From Fonsecaea monophora (taxonomy: Eukaryota > Ascomycota > Eurotiomycetes > Chaetothyriales > Herpotrichiellaceae), in NCBI RefSeq assembly GCF_001642475.1, contig NW_019173966.1:208602-272601 (forward strand): a stretch of DNA of 64,000 nt, written 5' to 3'. Both the position numbers and the translations under genes were made by a program. Of the stretch, positions 45,424 to 56,139 are shown piece after piece. Each line of letters begins with the position of its first letter. Positions within the stretch are counted from its first letter, which is position 1. The notes under the pieces are model-generated. The model worked only from the letters and a program-made list of their open reading frames with translations. It did no database searches and was not told where the DNA came from.

Positions 45424-46077
45424 AGAGAATCTGGAAAACCGTTGCGGACGCCCGAAAATAAGCTGAGTCCGTCAAGGTTGGAGTAAACAGAAGATACGCA
45501 ATGGTCACGATCCGCCAACCTGGAGAAAGAAGACTTTCTTCCGTCAAGTGCTACGATGCAGGGGTTCAGCTTTGGTATCAGGATGTGGTGTATGTTGTTA
45601 CGACTACACTCACAATCCGTCAATACTAATTACGGTAGGTGGGCATGGACAATATGTACTGGCATCCAAGGAGTTCAATACCATTATAATGCCAATTGAT
45701 GCGTCTCGTTGAGGCTTGCAAGGCGAGCAAGGGCGATACAACTGTCCAGAACTAGCGAGGTGCAACTCAGGAACAGGCACAGATGGTGCCGCCCTACGAC
45801 GCAGGCGTGGAAGGGCAAACTGCGCCGCAGGTGAGAATAGGGCAGCGTCACCCAGACCTGGTGGCGGGATGAGTTCGGAGTAGTTGCAACTCATCTTGGC
45901 AACCCCCGGCCTGCGGTTCAGACTCCTGGACTCCGTGAAATGTGCCAGATCATCTGTTGACGCTGTCTTTCCTCCACCCGCCCGGACTGTGTCAGCTGTC
46001 AATACTTTTCCACTGCCACTAGAGCCCTGCTTGAAGAGACTCTGAATCTTACAAACCCATGGATCGAGCAGCCTCAT
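45354..46077 (-). CDS. Hypothetical protein, uncertain two-exon model
   Basis: Model: exons 46077-45614 and 45519-45354, 209 residues, with a 94-bp intron (GTGAGT, CTGAT branch, pyrimidine-rich TCTTTCTCCAG). Readable stretches are ELIPPPGLGDAALFSPAAQF and DRDHCVSSVYSNLDGLSLFS. No family is recognised. The second exon overlaps the N-terminus of the kinase pseudogene on the same strand in another frame, so one of the two starts is probably wrong. The start at 46077 lies only 84 bp from the divergent beta-adaptin start. Could be spurious. Confidence 0.3.
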
Positions 46078-46161
46078 GAGATGGCAAGGTAGCCACTCAA
46101 TATCAGCCACCCCGTTTCAATCGTTCGTTCACATTCCGCGTCCCACTCAAGCCCGAACAAG

Positions 46162-48619
46162 ATGGCGATGAACAGGGTGAGGAACGCCTTTGCGCCTCCA
46201 AAGAAAGGGGAAACTTTTGAATTGCGAGCTGGTCTTGTGTATGTGTTCCAACACCCGTTCAAATGGTTGGGCTAACTGAGTAATACCAGATCTCAATATG
46301 CCTACGAACGGTGAGCCTGACCTAAGGTGATGTAGCCTGTACAAGAGTCTCATGTCTTGATTTAGGAAAGAGGCCATTCAAAAGACTATCATGGCCATGA
46401 CCTTGGGCAAAGACGTTTCCGCACTTTTTCCGGACGTCCTCAAAAACATTGCGACCTCTGACCTCGACCAGAAGAAACTAGTCTACTTGTACTTGATGTC
46501 AGTGCGCCGGAACTCGACCGACATCTCCAGATTGCTGATTACGACCACAGGAACTATGCGAAATCACACCCTGACCTCTGCATCCTCGCCGTCAACACCT
46601 TCGTACAAGATTCCGAAGATCCCAATCCCCTCATCCGCGCACTGGCAATCCGAACAATGGGATGCATAAGAGTTGACAAAATGATCGACTACATGGAAGA
46701 ACCACTACGAAAGACACTCCGAGACGAATCACCCTATGTTCGAAAGACTGCCGCGATCTGCGTCGCAAAACTGTTCGATCTCAATCCTGCCATGTGCCTC
46801 GAGAATGGCTTCCTGGAAACACTGCAAGAGATGATTGGTGATCCGAACCCGATGGTGGTAGCCAACTCCGTGCAAGCACTTGCCGAAATCAATGAGTCCG
46901 CACCCGACACGAGCGCTCTACACATCACACCCAACACATTGAAGAAACTCCTGATGGCTCTGAATGAGTGTACGGAATGGGGTCGTGTCACGATCCTGAG
47001 TACATTGGCAGAATACAAGGCGCAGGATGTCAAAGAAGCCGAGCACATATGCGAAAGAGTGGCGCCGCAGTTTCAGCATGTCAACTCGAGTGTGGTCGTC
47101 GCTGCCGTCAAGGCGGTTTTCCTGCATATGAGATACCTTCCATTGGAAACGCAGCAGTCTTATCTGAAGAAGATGGCACCTCCCTTGGTCACGCTAGTAT
47201 CTTCTGCGCCGGAAGTGCAGTACGTGGCGCTACGCAATATCGACCTCCTCCTGCAGAAGCAACCCGATATTCTCAGCAAAGAAATCCGAGTCTTTTTCTG
47301 CAAATACAACGATCCGCCTTATGTCAAGTTTCAAAAACTCGAAATAATGGTCCGTATAGCAAACGAGGCAAACGTGGATCAACTACTGGCCGAACTGAAG
47401 GAATATGCCTTGGAAGTAGACATGGATTTTGTGCGTCGAGCCGTCAAGGCCATTGGACAAGTTGCCATCAAGATCGAAAGTGCCAGTGAACGTTGTGTCA
47501 ATGCCCTGCTAGACCTCATCAACACAAAAGTCAACTATGTGGTACAAGAAGTGATTGTTGTGATCAAGGATATTTTCCGGAAATACCCAGGTTATGAAGG
47601 AATCATCCCAACATTATGCAAATGTATCGATGAGCTGGATGAACCAAATGCGCGAGGGTCTTTGATCTGGATCGTCGGGGAGTATGCTGAAAAAATCAGC
47701 AATGCTGGCGACATCCTCGGCGGGTTTGTGGATGGATTTGCCGAAGAGTTTACACAGGTACGCTTCCTGGATCCCCTCTCAACGCACTTTACTGACAATC
47801 AACCAGACCCAGCTTCAGATCCTCACCGCGGTGGTCAAGCTGTTCTTGAAGCGGCCACAAGCCGCCCAAGGTCTCGTCCAGAAGGTTCTCAATGCCGCAA
47901 CTGCCGAAAGCGACAATCCCGACATTCGCGATCGAGCTTATGTATACTGGCGGCTCCTCTCCAACACAAGCGACCAGAACGCGCCCAAGAACATCATCCT
48001 CTCAGAAAAGCCACCCATAACCACCACAATCCAATCATTACCACCAGCACTCCTTGAAAGGTTGCTCGGCGAGCTCTCAACATTAGCTTCAGTCTATCAC
48101 AAACCCCCAGAGCAGTTCGTGGGCCAAGGCCGCTTTGGAGCCGATGCGGTACAACAAGCTGCAATCGAAGAACAAATGCAAAATGCCCGCGAAAATCCAT
48201 TGGCAGCGGCCGCGGCAGCGGCAGCGGTCCAGGGTAAGGCTCCCGAAGCACAAAACAACATTGAAAACCTCCTCGACATCGATTTCGATGGTGCGGCACC
48301 TGCATCGGCGTCGGAAAAGCCCTCGGACGGTCTCTCAGGCTTGGAAGGTCTTGCAGGGACACCGCAAAGGGTGGCTTCACCGACCGTCAGTCAGCCTGCT
48401 GCGGCCAATAACATGGATGACCTACTTGGCGTGTTTGGCAATGGATCATCTTCAACTGTGCCGTCGACATCGTCTGCATTTGGCGGAATGACTGATAGTG
48501 ACATTCTGAACGGCTTCGCTTCGATGGATCTTTCTCAGTCGCAGCCCCCACCCCCTAAACAGCAACTTGACAACTCTGGCGGAAAGAAGACGAACGAGGA
48601 CTTGTTGTCACTTTTCTAG
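46162..48619 (+). CDS. APL2: AP-1 clathrin adaptor complex subunit beta (beta-adaptin)
   Basis: Exons 46162-46238, 46290-46310 (only 21 bp), 46366-46497, 46551-47757 and 47807-48619 encode 749 residues. The N-terminal trunk is highly conserved: KKGETFELRAGLVSQYAYER, EAIQKTIMAMTLGKDVSALF, RALAIRTMGCIRVDKMIDYM, ESPYVRKTAAICVAKLFDLN and DPNPMVVANSVQALAEINES. The Ala/Gln-rich hinge carries NNIENLLDIDFDG and MDDLLGVFG, acidic di-leucine and clathrin-box-like motifs, and the frame ends LLSLF. The C-terminal ear domain of animal beta-adaptins is absent, as usual in fungal AP-1 beta. The complex sorts cargo between the trans-Golgi and endosomes. The micro-exon is required to spell VSQYAYERK. Confidence 0.95.
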
Positions 48620-49955
48620 CCTGAGAATGTCAATCACTTCAATCTCTATATGCATAGAAGAATATGCCTCCTGCAGACATATTTAGAACCCGAGCCTCTG
48701 GCTCTCTTGCCCAAATTCCAGAGCGTGTCAGCATTTAAAGGACCACCACTGAAGCGTTGTACACTACTGGGGGTCTGAGACTATCCAAGCTCCACTTCCT
48801 CTCCCCGTGGAGTGGTACAGGAGCTCAAGCCTTTTGGACATTTTCTGTTTATCGCTGTGAGCGTTTGTGCCTTTTCGCAGACCGGTCGTTTATACTCATG
48901 TTCAGGTCCTTCTGGCTACCAGCACAACCCAGCGACCTGCCAGCTTATGAGCAGACTTACCACCAAACTCTGGGTTTATGGCCGAGGCTCATCCTTTAAT
49001 GAGCTATGGTACCATCTCTGGCCAGGTCGGGTCAACTGGAGGCAAGATTAATTTCTGGGCTCATCATTGATTTGAACCCAGCACACAATACACATGCTCG
49101 CGTGCAAACGGAGAACGGCAACTGCACAAGATCTGAAATAGTATGCATAGAAACGACATTTGAAAGTGCAGCGACGATTGCTGCACTAACCATTAGCGAA
49201 TGAAGACGTGACTGTTATGGCTTGATTTTCTGTAGTTTTCGTCTTCCGCTGAGTTTCTCGTGATTGTTAAAGTAGCCCGCGACTTAACGGGTCTATTAGA
49301 ACTAGCAGGACGTGCATCGTCAAGTCGTCCGGAGTCTTGCTTGTGGTAGGTATGGGACCTGCTGAGGTTGACGTTGACAAGGCTGAGCCTCAAGGCTACA
49401 AAATGTGCCATCACGGACTAAGCTGTACGGGCACTAAGCTCTTTTTGGCCACGCACAAACAAATGACTCTGTCTGACGAGGAGACAGTAACGAATGGCCA
49501 GGCGTAGAAAATCTGTATTAGACCACGTCAGACCGTGTCAGACTGCCCCTTATTTCTGCAGTCGATTCAACGCGTCTGGGGCTCGCATCAAAAGGCAAAT
49601 CATTTCCTTTACATCCCAGACTGCACATTGTACATGGCACATTGCCCGCTGTACTCAAACTCCCACATCTTATTATCTCACCACCCAAGTGACACCTTTT
49701 CGACACTGACGGCCAAGGTTTCACTTTGCGAACTCACTCGTTGATTGTTACCCTCGAAACTTTCATTCGCTTTGACACGCTACGCCGCTAAAGCCCAGCA
49801 GCCAAAGTTCACTGTCACTTGAAGTCGCGCCCGATAAATTGGCATCATATGCGGAATGACCAACTAAGCCTACTCAATCACCGAAGTCGCACCCTCCATT
49901 CCCTCTATCTACCAAATTTTGCATAGACCCCTCCAAGGGCCAGAGAGGCTTTGCC
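48620..49955. other. Intergenic, 1.3 kb
   Basis: AP-1 beta 3' flank and nucleoporin promoter side. No coding signal found. Confidence 0.55.
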
Positions 49956-52126
49956 ATGGTCGTCTGCAAATACTTCCTGCAGGGAAACTGCAAATTTGGC
50001 GGTACGTTTCTAATGCTGCCTTGACAGTCCACATCCTGTCTCGGCCTGCTCCCACCGGACGTAACTGACGCGATCATCTCACAGCCAATTGCCGGAACGA
50101 ACATCCCGGAGGAGGTGGTGGTTTTGCAAATCAGAACAGATTTGGCGCTCTCTCGGGTAATAGATTCGGAGGTGGTAACGGTGGCAATGGTAAGGCTCGT
50201 GTTTCCTCTACACGGCTTCTTTCTCAGCAAGCCGTGTGGTCCAACTAACATCTCTAATATGTAGCTCGGAGAGATGCTTGGCAGTTCAACCCGGATGATA
50301 TCCTAAACGACCTTGGAGCTGGCAAAGGTCGACCAAAGTGGATTCTGTCAGCATATGGGCCAGGCAGAAATCCTCCGGCTTCGCTCTTGGTCGAGAACGA
50401 ATTTAGTTCCGAAGAAGTGCGTGCGAGGTTCTACGAGTTGGCGAGTCAAGGCAAGGAAAACGAAGGTGACCAAGAAGCCATAGCCTTGTGGAACAAAGCC
50501 GAACAGAGTATCAACCAGATCCTCAGCAATGCGCGTGATGTCGAGAAGTTTGTGCTCGACGCCGAGAAGAAGCACCCCAACAGAGACGACTTCACGCAGA
50601 TGGATGGAACGAAATCGAGGGATCAATTTATCAAGGACTTTGAGTCGCAATCCGCTGGCTCGAATGCGTTTGGCGGAGGGACCACTACTGGTGGAGGATT
50701 TGGCACCAGCTCAACGACAAGTCCTTTTGCGAAACCCGCCGCATCATCGTTTGGCCAGCCTGCCCAGGCCTCCGGGTTTGGGACTTCTCCTTTCTCCAAA
50801 CCAGCCTTTGGGCAGAGCGGCTTTGGGACGGGAAGCTCAACAAACAGCCCATTCGGGAAGCCTTCAATTGGGTCGTCATCAAGCCCCTTTGCAAAACCCG
50901 CTTTTGGAAGTCCTGGGTTCGGTCAGTCGTCATTTGGTCAACCTTCGCAACCAACCTCTAGCTTTGGACAGCCCTCACAGCCTACTTCGACATTCGGCCA
51001 ACCATCTCAGCCCTCTTCTGGGTTCGGACAACCAGCATTTGGTTCCTCGGGCTTTGGGTCGACTCCGCAAAAGAATCCTTTTGCGCCAGCTACAGCATCA
51101 AGTGGTTTCGGCCAGACTCCCTCCCCTTTTGGTCAACCCGCTCAGTCTGGTTCAACGTTTGGACAGCCTTCACAGCCCACATCGGCCTTCGGACAACCCA
51201 GCCAGCCCTCTTCGACTTTTGGACAACCCAGTCAACCTGCTTCAACTTTTGGTCAGCCTAGTCAACCTTCTTCGGCTTTTGGACAACCATCGCAACCCAC
51301 GTCTGCATTCGGCCAGCCATCTGCGTTTGGTAAGCCCGCGTTCGGTCAACCAGCCCCAGCCTTTGGACAGGCACCCCAGGCTACATCTGGCTTCGGACAG
51401 GCACAAGCATCCACTACCTCGCCTTTTGGTCAAGCTGCGTCGACTTCAGCTGGATTTGGCCAGACCGCTGCTCCCGCGTTTGGGCAGACTGGTGTGGGTT
51501 CCGGCTCGACACCAGCATTCGGCCAAACCACAGCTCCGGCGAACCCTTTCGCCCCCAAAACTGCAGAAGCCCAGCCCAAAGATGAGAACATGGACACAAC
51601 CACCCCCGCGCCTTCACGCCCGGCTTCCCGGGCAAATCCTTTTGATACAACATCTGGGCCAGCCACGGCGCCTCAGCCATTTCAAGCAGCCCCTCCCACG
51701 TCCCAGCCTCCGCCGGTCGCCAAACCCATCATCAACACTTCGACAACTCCTCATCCGCTCATCAACCGGCCTCCCCACGCCGTGCACTACACTCAGACCC
51801 TCCCACTCCAACCACCTCAAAAAGACGTCTCTGGTCGCATCACTTCCTACCGCGGCCAACGCGTTGAATACATCAACTCCATACCGTGCTATCGCCGCCC
51901 TGATGGTCAAGGCATGGAGAAGATCTGGTTTCCAGACGCCGGAGCCACTCCCGACGTTGTGGCGCTGAACAGGGAGGATAAGATCGAGGACTGCCAGGGG
52001 GGGAAGGACGAATACACGGCCGAAATTTTGGATCGCTACAAGTACTTGTTTTCCGAAGGCAGGTTTTTGGACGGCAAGATTCCCTTGGTGCCGCCTTTGA
52101 GGGAGTGGGGGGTTTACGACTTTTGA
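49956..52126 (+). CDS. FG-repeat nucleoporin with N-terminal CCCH zinc finger (Nup42/NLP1-like)
   Basis: Exons 49956-50001, 50085-50189 and 50265-52126 encode 670 residues. A single CCCH finger opens the protein: C4-x7-C12-x5-C18-x3-H22 (CKYFLQGNCKFGANCRNEH), split by the first intron. A helical segment (residues about 85-150, EEVRARFYELASQGKENEGD) follows, then a 350-residue FG domain full of GFG and FGQPSQPTS units, then a Pro-rich linker and a compact end (GRITSYRGQRVEYINSIPCY, KIPLVPPLREWGVYDF). This order fits fungal relatives of yeast Nup42/Rip1 and fission yeast Amo1, which sit on the cytoplasmic face of the pore and help mRNA export with Gle1. The assignment to Nup42 is likely, not certain. 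Confidence 0.8.
50932..51330 (+). repeat. Coding tandem repeats, FGQPSQP(T/S/A)S units
   Basis: Within the nucleoporin gene, a 27-nt unit encoding nine residues repeats about three times from 50932 and about six times from 51145, separated by less regular FG sequence. Copies differ mostly at silent positions. Confidence 0.75.
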
Positions 52127-52588
52127 AACTCCAGGACTTGCGTGCTTGTGGACTAGGGGATATTTGGGCAGTTCCGGAAATGTATTCAGTAGCGTTACAC
52201 ACAAGGCGGACAGACAATTAGAGACACGCAAAGGTGCAGGCACTACGAAGGAATCGTGCTCATGTCGGGACGTGTACGTGAACGCGTAGGGGCAAAAGGC
52301 ATACAGCACACGAAATCCTTTGCTCGGCAGGTTTCCTGCTCATTTTTATTGCGCGACATTAGATCTTGTCTTGCGAATGCGGGCGCACTGATCCAGCCGT
52401 TGCCCCCGGCAGGAGAAGAGCCAATGCATCTCTCGACGCCTGGTTCACGGGCATACGACCGTCCACACCGTTTTTGACCTATTCTCTTCTATTCCGACCA
52501 TCGTCGTCTCCGTCTCAGACGATGCGAAAAATTCCACGCACGAAATCTCATGAGATGTCATCTCTCTCCTGTCAACCAGAACATTCTC
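52127..52588. other. Convergent 3' flank, nucleoporin and RPS20
   Basis: A 462-bp gap between two stop codons; no gene seen. Confidence 0.6.
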
Positions 52589-53049
52589 TTATGCCGCGAT
52601 GGTGACCTCGACCTCGACACCGGCCTCGATGTTGATGATGATCTGCTTGACCACCTCGGTCGGCGCGTTCAGGTCGATCAGCCGCTTGTGGATCCTCATC
52701 TCGTACATGTCCCACGTCTTGGAGCCCTCACCGCAGGGGGTCTTGCGCGTCGTCACCTTGAGCGTCTTGGTCGGCAGGCGCACGGGGCCCTTGACGCGGA
52801 GGTTCTTGGTTTTGGCGCGGTCGAGCAGCTCCGTGCACACTTTTTCGAGAGACTGCACCTTGCGCGAGGTGAGGGTGATGCGGATTTTGTGGATTTTCTG
52901 TGGCACGCATGTTAGTCATCCGGTTCAGTCGTTCTGCTGTCGCTCCGGTCTGGATGTTTCCAATTGCAGACGGACGGACGTGGAGATGGGGGGAGAGGGA
53001 AACGCACTGGGCCTTCGCCGAAATCCTTCTCGGGCTTTTGGAAAGACAT
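52589..53049 (-). CDS. RPS20: 40S ribosomal protein S20 (uS10)
   Basis: Exons 53049-53008 and 52897-52589 (110-bp intron) encode 116 residues. The first exon gives MSFQKPEKDFGEGP, the standard fungal start. The second gives KIHKIRITLTSRKVQSLEKV, RVKGPVRLPTKTLKVTTRK, TPCGEGSKTWDMYEMRIHKR and the ending INIEAGVEVEVTIAA. The protein lies in the head of the small subunit. Codons are almost all GC-ending, as expected of a highly expressed gene. Confidence 0.97.
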
Positions 53050-53450
53050 TTTGGTTGTGATTTTTGTGGGACGCGGTGGTGCTGTTGAGTGAAGGGGTCG
53101 GAGAGAGTGTCGGCGCCAATCAAGACCTGAACGACTGGGTTCGGTAAAGTGATGAAAGGCTGGAGAAGGGAAAGCAGGAATAGAAGGGCGGTGGTTGCGA
53201 ACTTGTCTGCGACATCTTTTTTTCGATGCCGCACAGTGCGATTGAAATCTTGGCGGCGGGTTGAGCCGATTGAGACTAAGCCTGTTATGGAATGACTCTC
53301 CAAAAGTTCAGTCACCACCACTCTCAGCAGTCATTTACGAATGATGATGAAGGTGACTTTTTCCTTTTTTTTTTTTGGAAAGGTATCTCTTTGATCCGAC
53401 TCTCAATCCAGCTCGAAAGATAGACTTGGCACAATTGCCGTCAGCTGGAA
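53050..53450. other. Bidirectional promoter, RPS20 and CUE gene
   Basis: A 401-bp gap between divergent starts, with a T-rich run near 53357-53374. No further feature. Confidence 0.6.
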
Positions 53451-55496
53451 ATGGACCAGGTCCCAGGCACTCAGCAGGGTGGCCTCCCCCCATTAGCCCT
53501 GTACCCGGAATCAAGCGTCAAAGCCAGCCTGCCGCCCGCTGAGTGGGATGCGTGTCTTGACTCATGGCTGCTCAGTCTGGAATTCCGTCTCCGACTGCCA
53601 GACAAAGATTTCTCCAAAATCGGTTTTGGCGAGGATGCCAGCGGCGTGGTCTTTCTCGCGTCGTTCTTCAGGTCAGCTACTCGGGCAATGGACACGACAC
53701 AGCCGCCAAGCCTCCAGAAGGAAAGACTGTTGCTGAAACGCGCGTATTTGCTCTGGAGAAGGCTCCTGCTGGTCACGGCTACGCCTTTCAACTACGACAA
53801 GGCGAAACTCGTAGAGCTGCTATGTCAGGCGAGCATGCTCTACGCAACCGTGTCGGACTGGAAGGTGACGCTGAAGACGACGTGGAAGAGGAATCAAGCC
53901 CAAATGACAAACGTAGTCGAGGGCTGGAAGAAGGCTGTCTCGGCGGATCTTTCGGCGTCACCTAACTTGGGAGTGCTTGTGGGTCGACTGCGTGAAATGA
54001 ATGCGTTTGTCAAGGTCTCAGCCGACGCAGGCCTCGTTCTTATGACGGGCTCAGATTACCTCGAGACGCTGATGGAGGCCTACGGTCGATTGCAGACATT
54101 ACCTGATGCAGGCTTGCCCCAAAGAATACTGACCGAGCACATCTTCTACTGTCTGCGCAGCCTGATGTCCGATGGTTCTGCCCATGGACCGCTACTGCTG
54201 GACCACCTTTATTTCATGAAATCCGAGACGGACCGACTCACAAGGTCAAAAGTCAATGGGCCGACTTTGTCCTCGAGCCTGGTTTGCAGTACATCTTTCT
54301 TGAGACATCTTGCATCAGACCCTTTCGTGGCTGGTAGTAAGCGAGGTCAGGGGTTGTTGGAGTCACTCAACATCTATCGACAAAATACCAGGCATTTACA
54401 CCCCCCAGTTGGGCCCAGAAGGCGCAAAGTGGCAAAAGGTAAAGGCAAGGCCGATGCGAACGAAGAGATGCACATTCACAAGGCCTCGCAAATATCACAA
54501 GTCCATGACCTCTTTCCAGACCTTTCAAATCACTATATCCTCAAGCTCCTCGACCACTTCCATGATGACACCGACGCTGTGGTGGCGGCGCTATTGGAGC
54601 CAGATTCTCTTCCAGCTGGACTCCGTGATCGGGATGTCTTTGAAGGGCCTGACCTTGAGATTGCTGGACCCGCGCACGATCTTGCACCACATTCCACACC
54701 GCCGCAACTTCCAGAGAGGAAGAACATATTTGCTGGAGACGATCTAGACAGACTTCAGATATCTACAAGTCGGCTGCACAGAGGGCAGAAAGATGTCAAA
54801 ATTGACCACGCCGAAACAGAACATGAGCATGCACAACGAAAGGCGGCAATTCTGTCAGCATTGGCAGCCTTTGACTTGGACGATGATGAGCGAGACGACA
54901 CATACGATATCGCCGATGTGGGCGGAACAGTGGATTCCACTCTGGACACTGACACCCGGCCGCAACCAGAAAGAGGACAAGAGCAAAATCCCCACGAAGA
55001 GAAGTTGTTCCGAGCGTGGAAAGGCAACCAGGAGCTATTTGCACGAGACAGCAACACCCGTATATCCAAGACACGACAAGATCTCAAACGCGAGACCAAC
55101 ATGAGTGATGAACAGCTGGAAGGATGGGCTATTATGCTGAAGAGGGACCCTAAACTGCAAGATCGCCTAGAAAAGAAATACTCGGGTACGCCAGGTTTCA
55201 GAGGAAATCAAGTTGCACTTGCTTCGACGCGATGGCAGGGCGACAATACTCCTGAGGGCAGTGAGGGAGAGGCGGAGAGCGGAGGTCGACGAATTCAGGC
55301 GCAACCCAGGGGAAACCGCACCTGGGGACGTGGTCGCGGTGGCAATGGTGGTACTGCAGGTCCCAGCGGTGATGCAGCGACTCAGGCTGCCAGGAAGCGA
55401 AAAGAACAAGGTAGAGGCAGAGGGGGAGCGAGCCACAACAGACGCGAAGGGAGAGCGCGGAAGATGGGCAGAGGTATGGGAGGAGGTATGGTATAG
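53451..55496 (+). CDS. CUE3: CUE-domain protein, ASCC2/Cue3 (Rqt3)-like
   Basis: Single exon, 681 residues from ATG 53451. The first 300 residues are helical with the ASCC2-type blocks LPPAEWDACLDSWLLSLEFR and RAYLLWRRLLLVTATPF. The CUE domain, about residues 347-384, reads ISQVHDLFPDLSNHYILKLL with the FP and LL motifs that bind ubiquitin. An acidic middle and an Arg/Gly-rich end (RGNRTWGRGRGGNGG) follow. Yeast Cue3 and human ASCC2 belong to the complex that splits stalled, ubiquitin-tagged ribosomes. The RGG tail suggests RNA contact. Family is well supported; the exact orthology is inferred. Confidence 0.8.
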   Translation: MDQVPGTQQGGLPPLALYPESSVKASLPPAEWDACLDSWLLSLEFRLRLPDKDFSKIGFGEDASGVVFLASFFRSATRAMDTTQPPSLQKERLLLKRAYLLWRRLLLVTATPFNYDKAKLVELLCQASMLYATVSDWKVTLKTTWKRNQAQMTNVVEGWKKAVSADLSASPNLGVLVGRLREMNAFVKVSADAGLVLMTGSDYLETLMEAYGRLQTLPDAGLPQRILTEHIFYCLRSLMSDGSAHGPLLLDHLYFMKSETDRLTRSKVNGPTLSSSLVCSTSFLRHLASDPFVAGSKRGQGLLESLNIYRQNTRHLHPPVGPRRRKVAKGKGKADANEEMHIHKASQISQVHDLFPDLSNHYILKLLDHFHDDTDAVVAALLEPDSLPAGLRDRDVFEGPDLEIAGPAHDLAPHSTPPQLPERKNIFAGDDLDRLQISTSRLHRGQKDVKIDHAETEHEHAQRKAAILSALAAFDLDDDERDDTYDIADVGGTVDSTLDTDTRPQPERGQEQNPHEEKLFRAWKGNQELFARDSNTRISKTRQDLKRETNMSDEQLEGWAIMLKRDPKLQDRLEKKYSGTPGFRGNQVALASTRWQGDNTPEGSEGEAESGGRRIQAQPRGNRTWGRGRGGNGGTAGPSGDAATQAARKRKEQGRGRGGASHNRREGRARKMGRGMGGGMV

Positions 55497-56139
55497 CGAT
55501 AGAGACTAGGGTATGGAAGTCTGTGTGTGTGGGTGATCAACACAATTCGCCAGGCGACTGCGAACGGTCGATATAGGTCCTGAAGCCAAAAACCAAAAGC
55601 CAATGTGGTAGAAGAAGAACGAGAGATAGAAGTAGAGAAACAAACAAAGGGATGCATATATCATACCCCGGTTAAACCTTCCGTTTTGGGCGAGGCGACT
55701 CTTTGTTTGGCAGGAGTTTGTTTCATCCGCAAATCGTCACTTTTGACACTGGCGGGTGTCGCATGCCCCTGCTCCTCAAACAATTTCTCTTCTTTCCATG
55801 GATCTTTCTTGACGCTGGCGGAGCCCCTAGCCGATCAAGCCGTCCTCATCCACTATCATATTGGATTTTAGACGCAGAGACCACATGCTCTTCTAGAAAA
55901 AAAGGAACGAAAACGGGTGCGGTGGCTGTGGTGACAAATCTTCACCTCTGAACCCACCAGACATTAGAGCGACAGGGGGATCTGTTTGTACCATTGTTCA
56001 GAGTTGCCGCCAGGAATAACACTTAGGAGGCATAAACACCTCTGCATATCCTTACCCTTTGCCTCCTAAGCCGATCTGCCCCAGGACGATATGCCACTCA
56101 GATCACAGACTGTCACCCTATAGATCGACGGACTTGGAG
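55497..56139. other. Intergenic, exportin promoter side
   Basis: A 643-bp stretch without coding signal. Confidence 0.6.

Noticed and set aside
50529..51968. 479-codon open frame overlapping the nucleoporin gene
   Set aside because: It is a shifted reading of the FG-repeat DNA; low-complexity Leu/Arg/His product and no independent start context.
52589..53049. Long plus-strand frames over the S20 gene
   Set aside because: Minus-strand S20 matches its family end to end; the plus frames are antisense readings.
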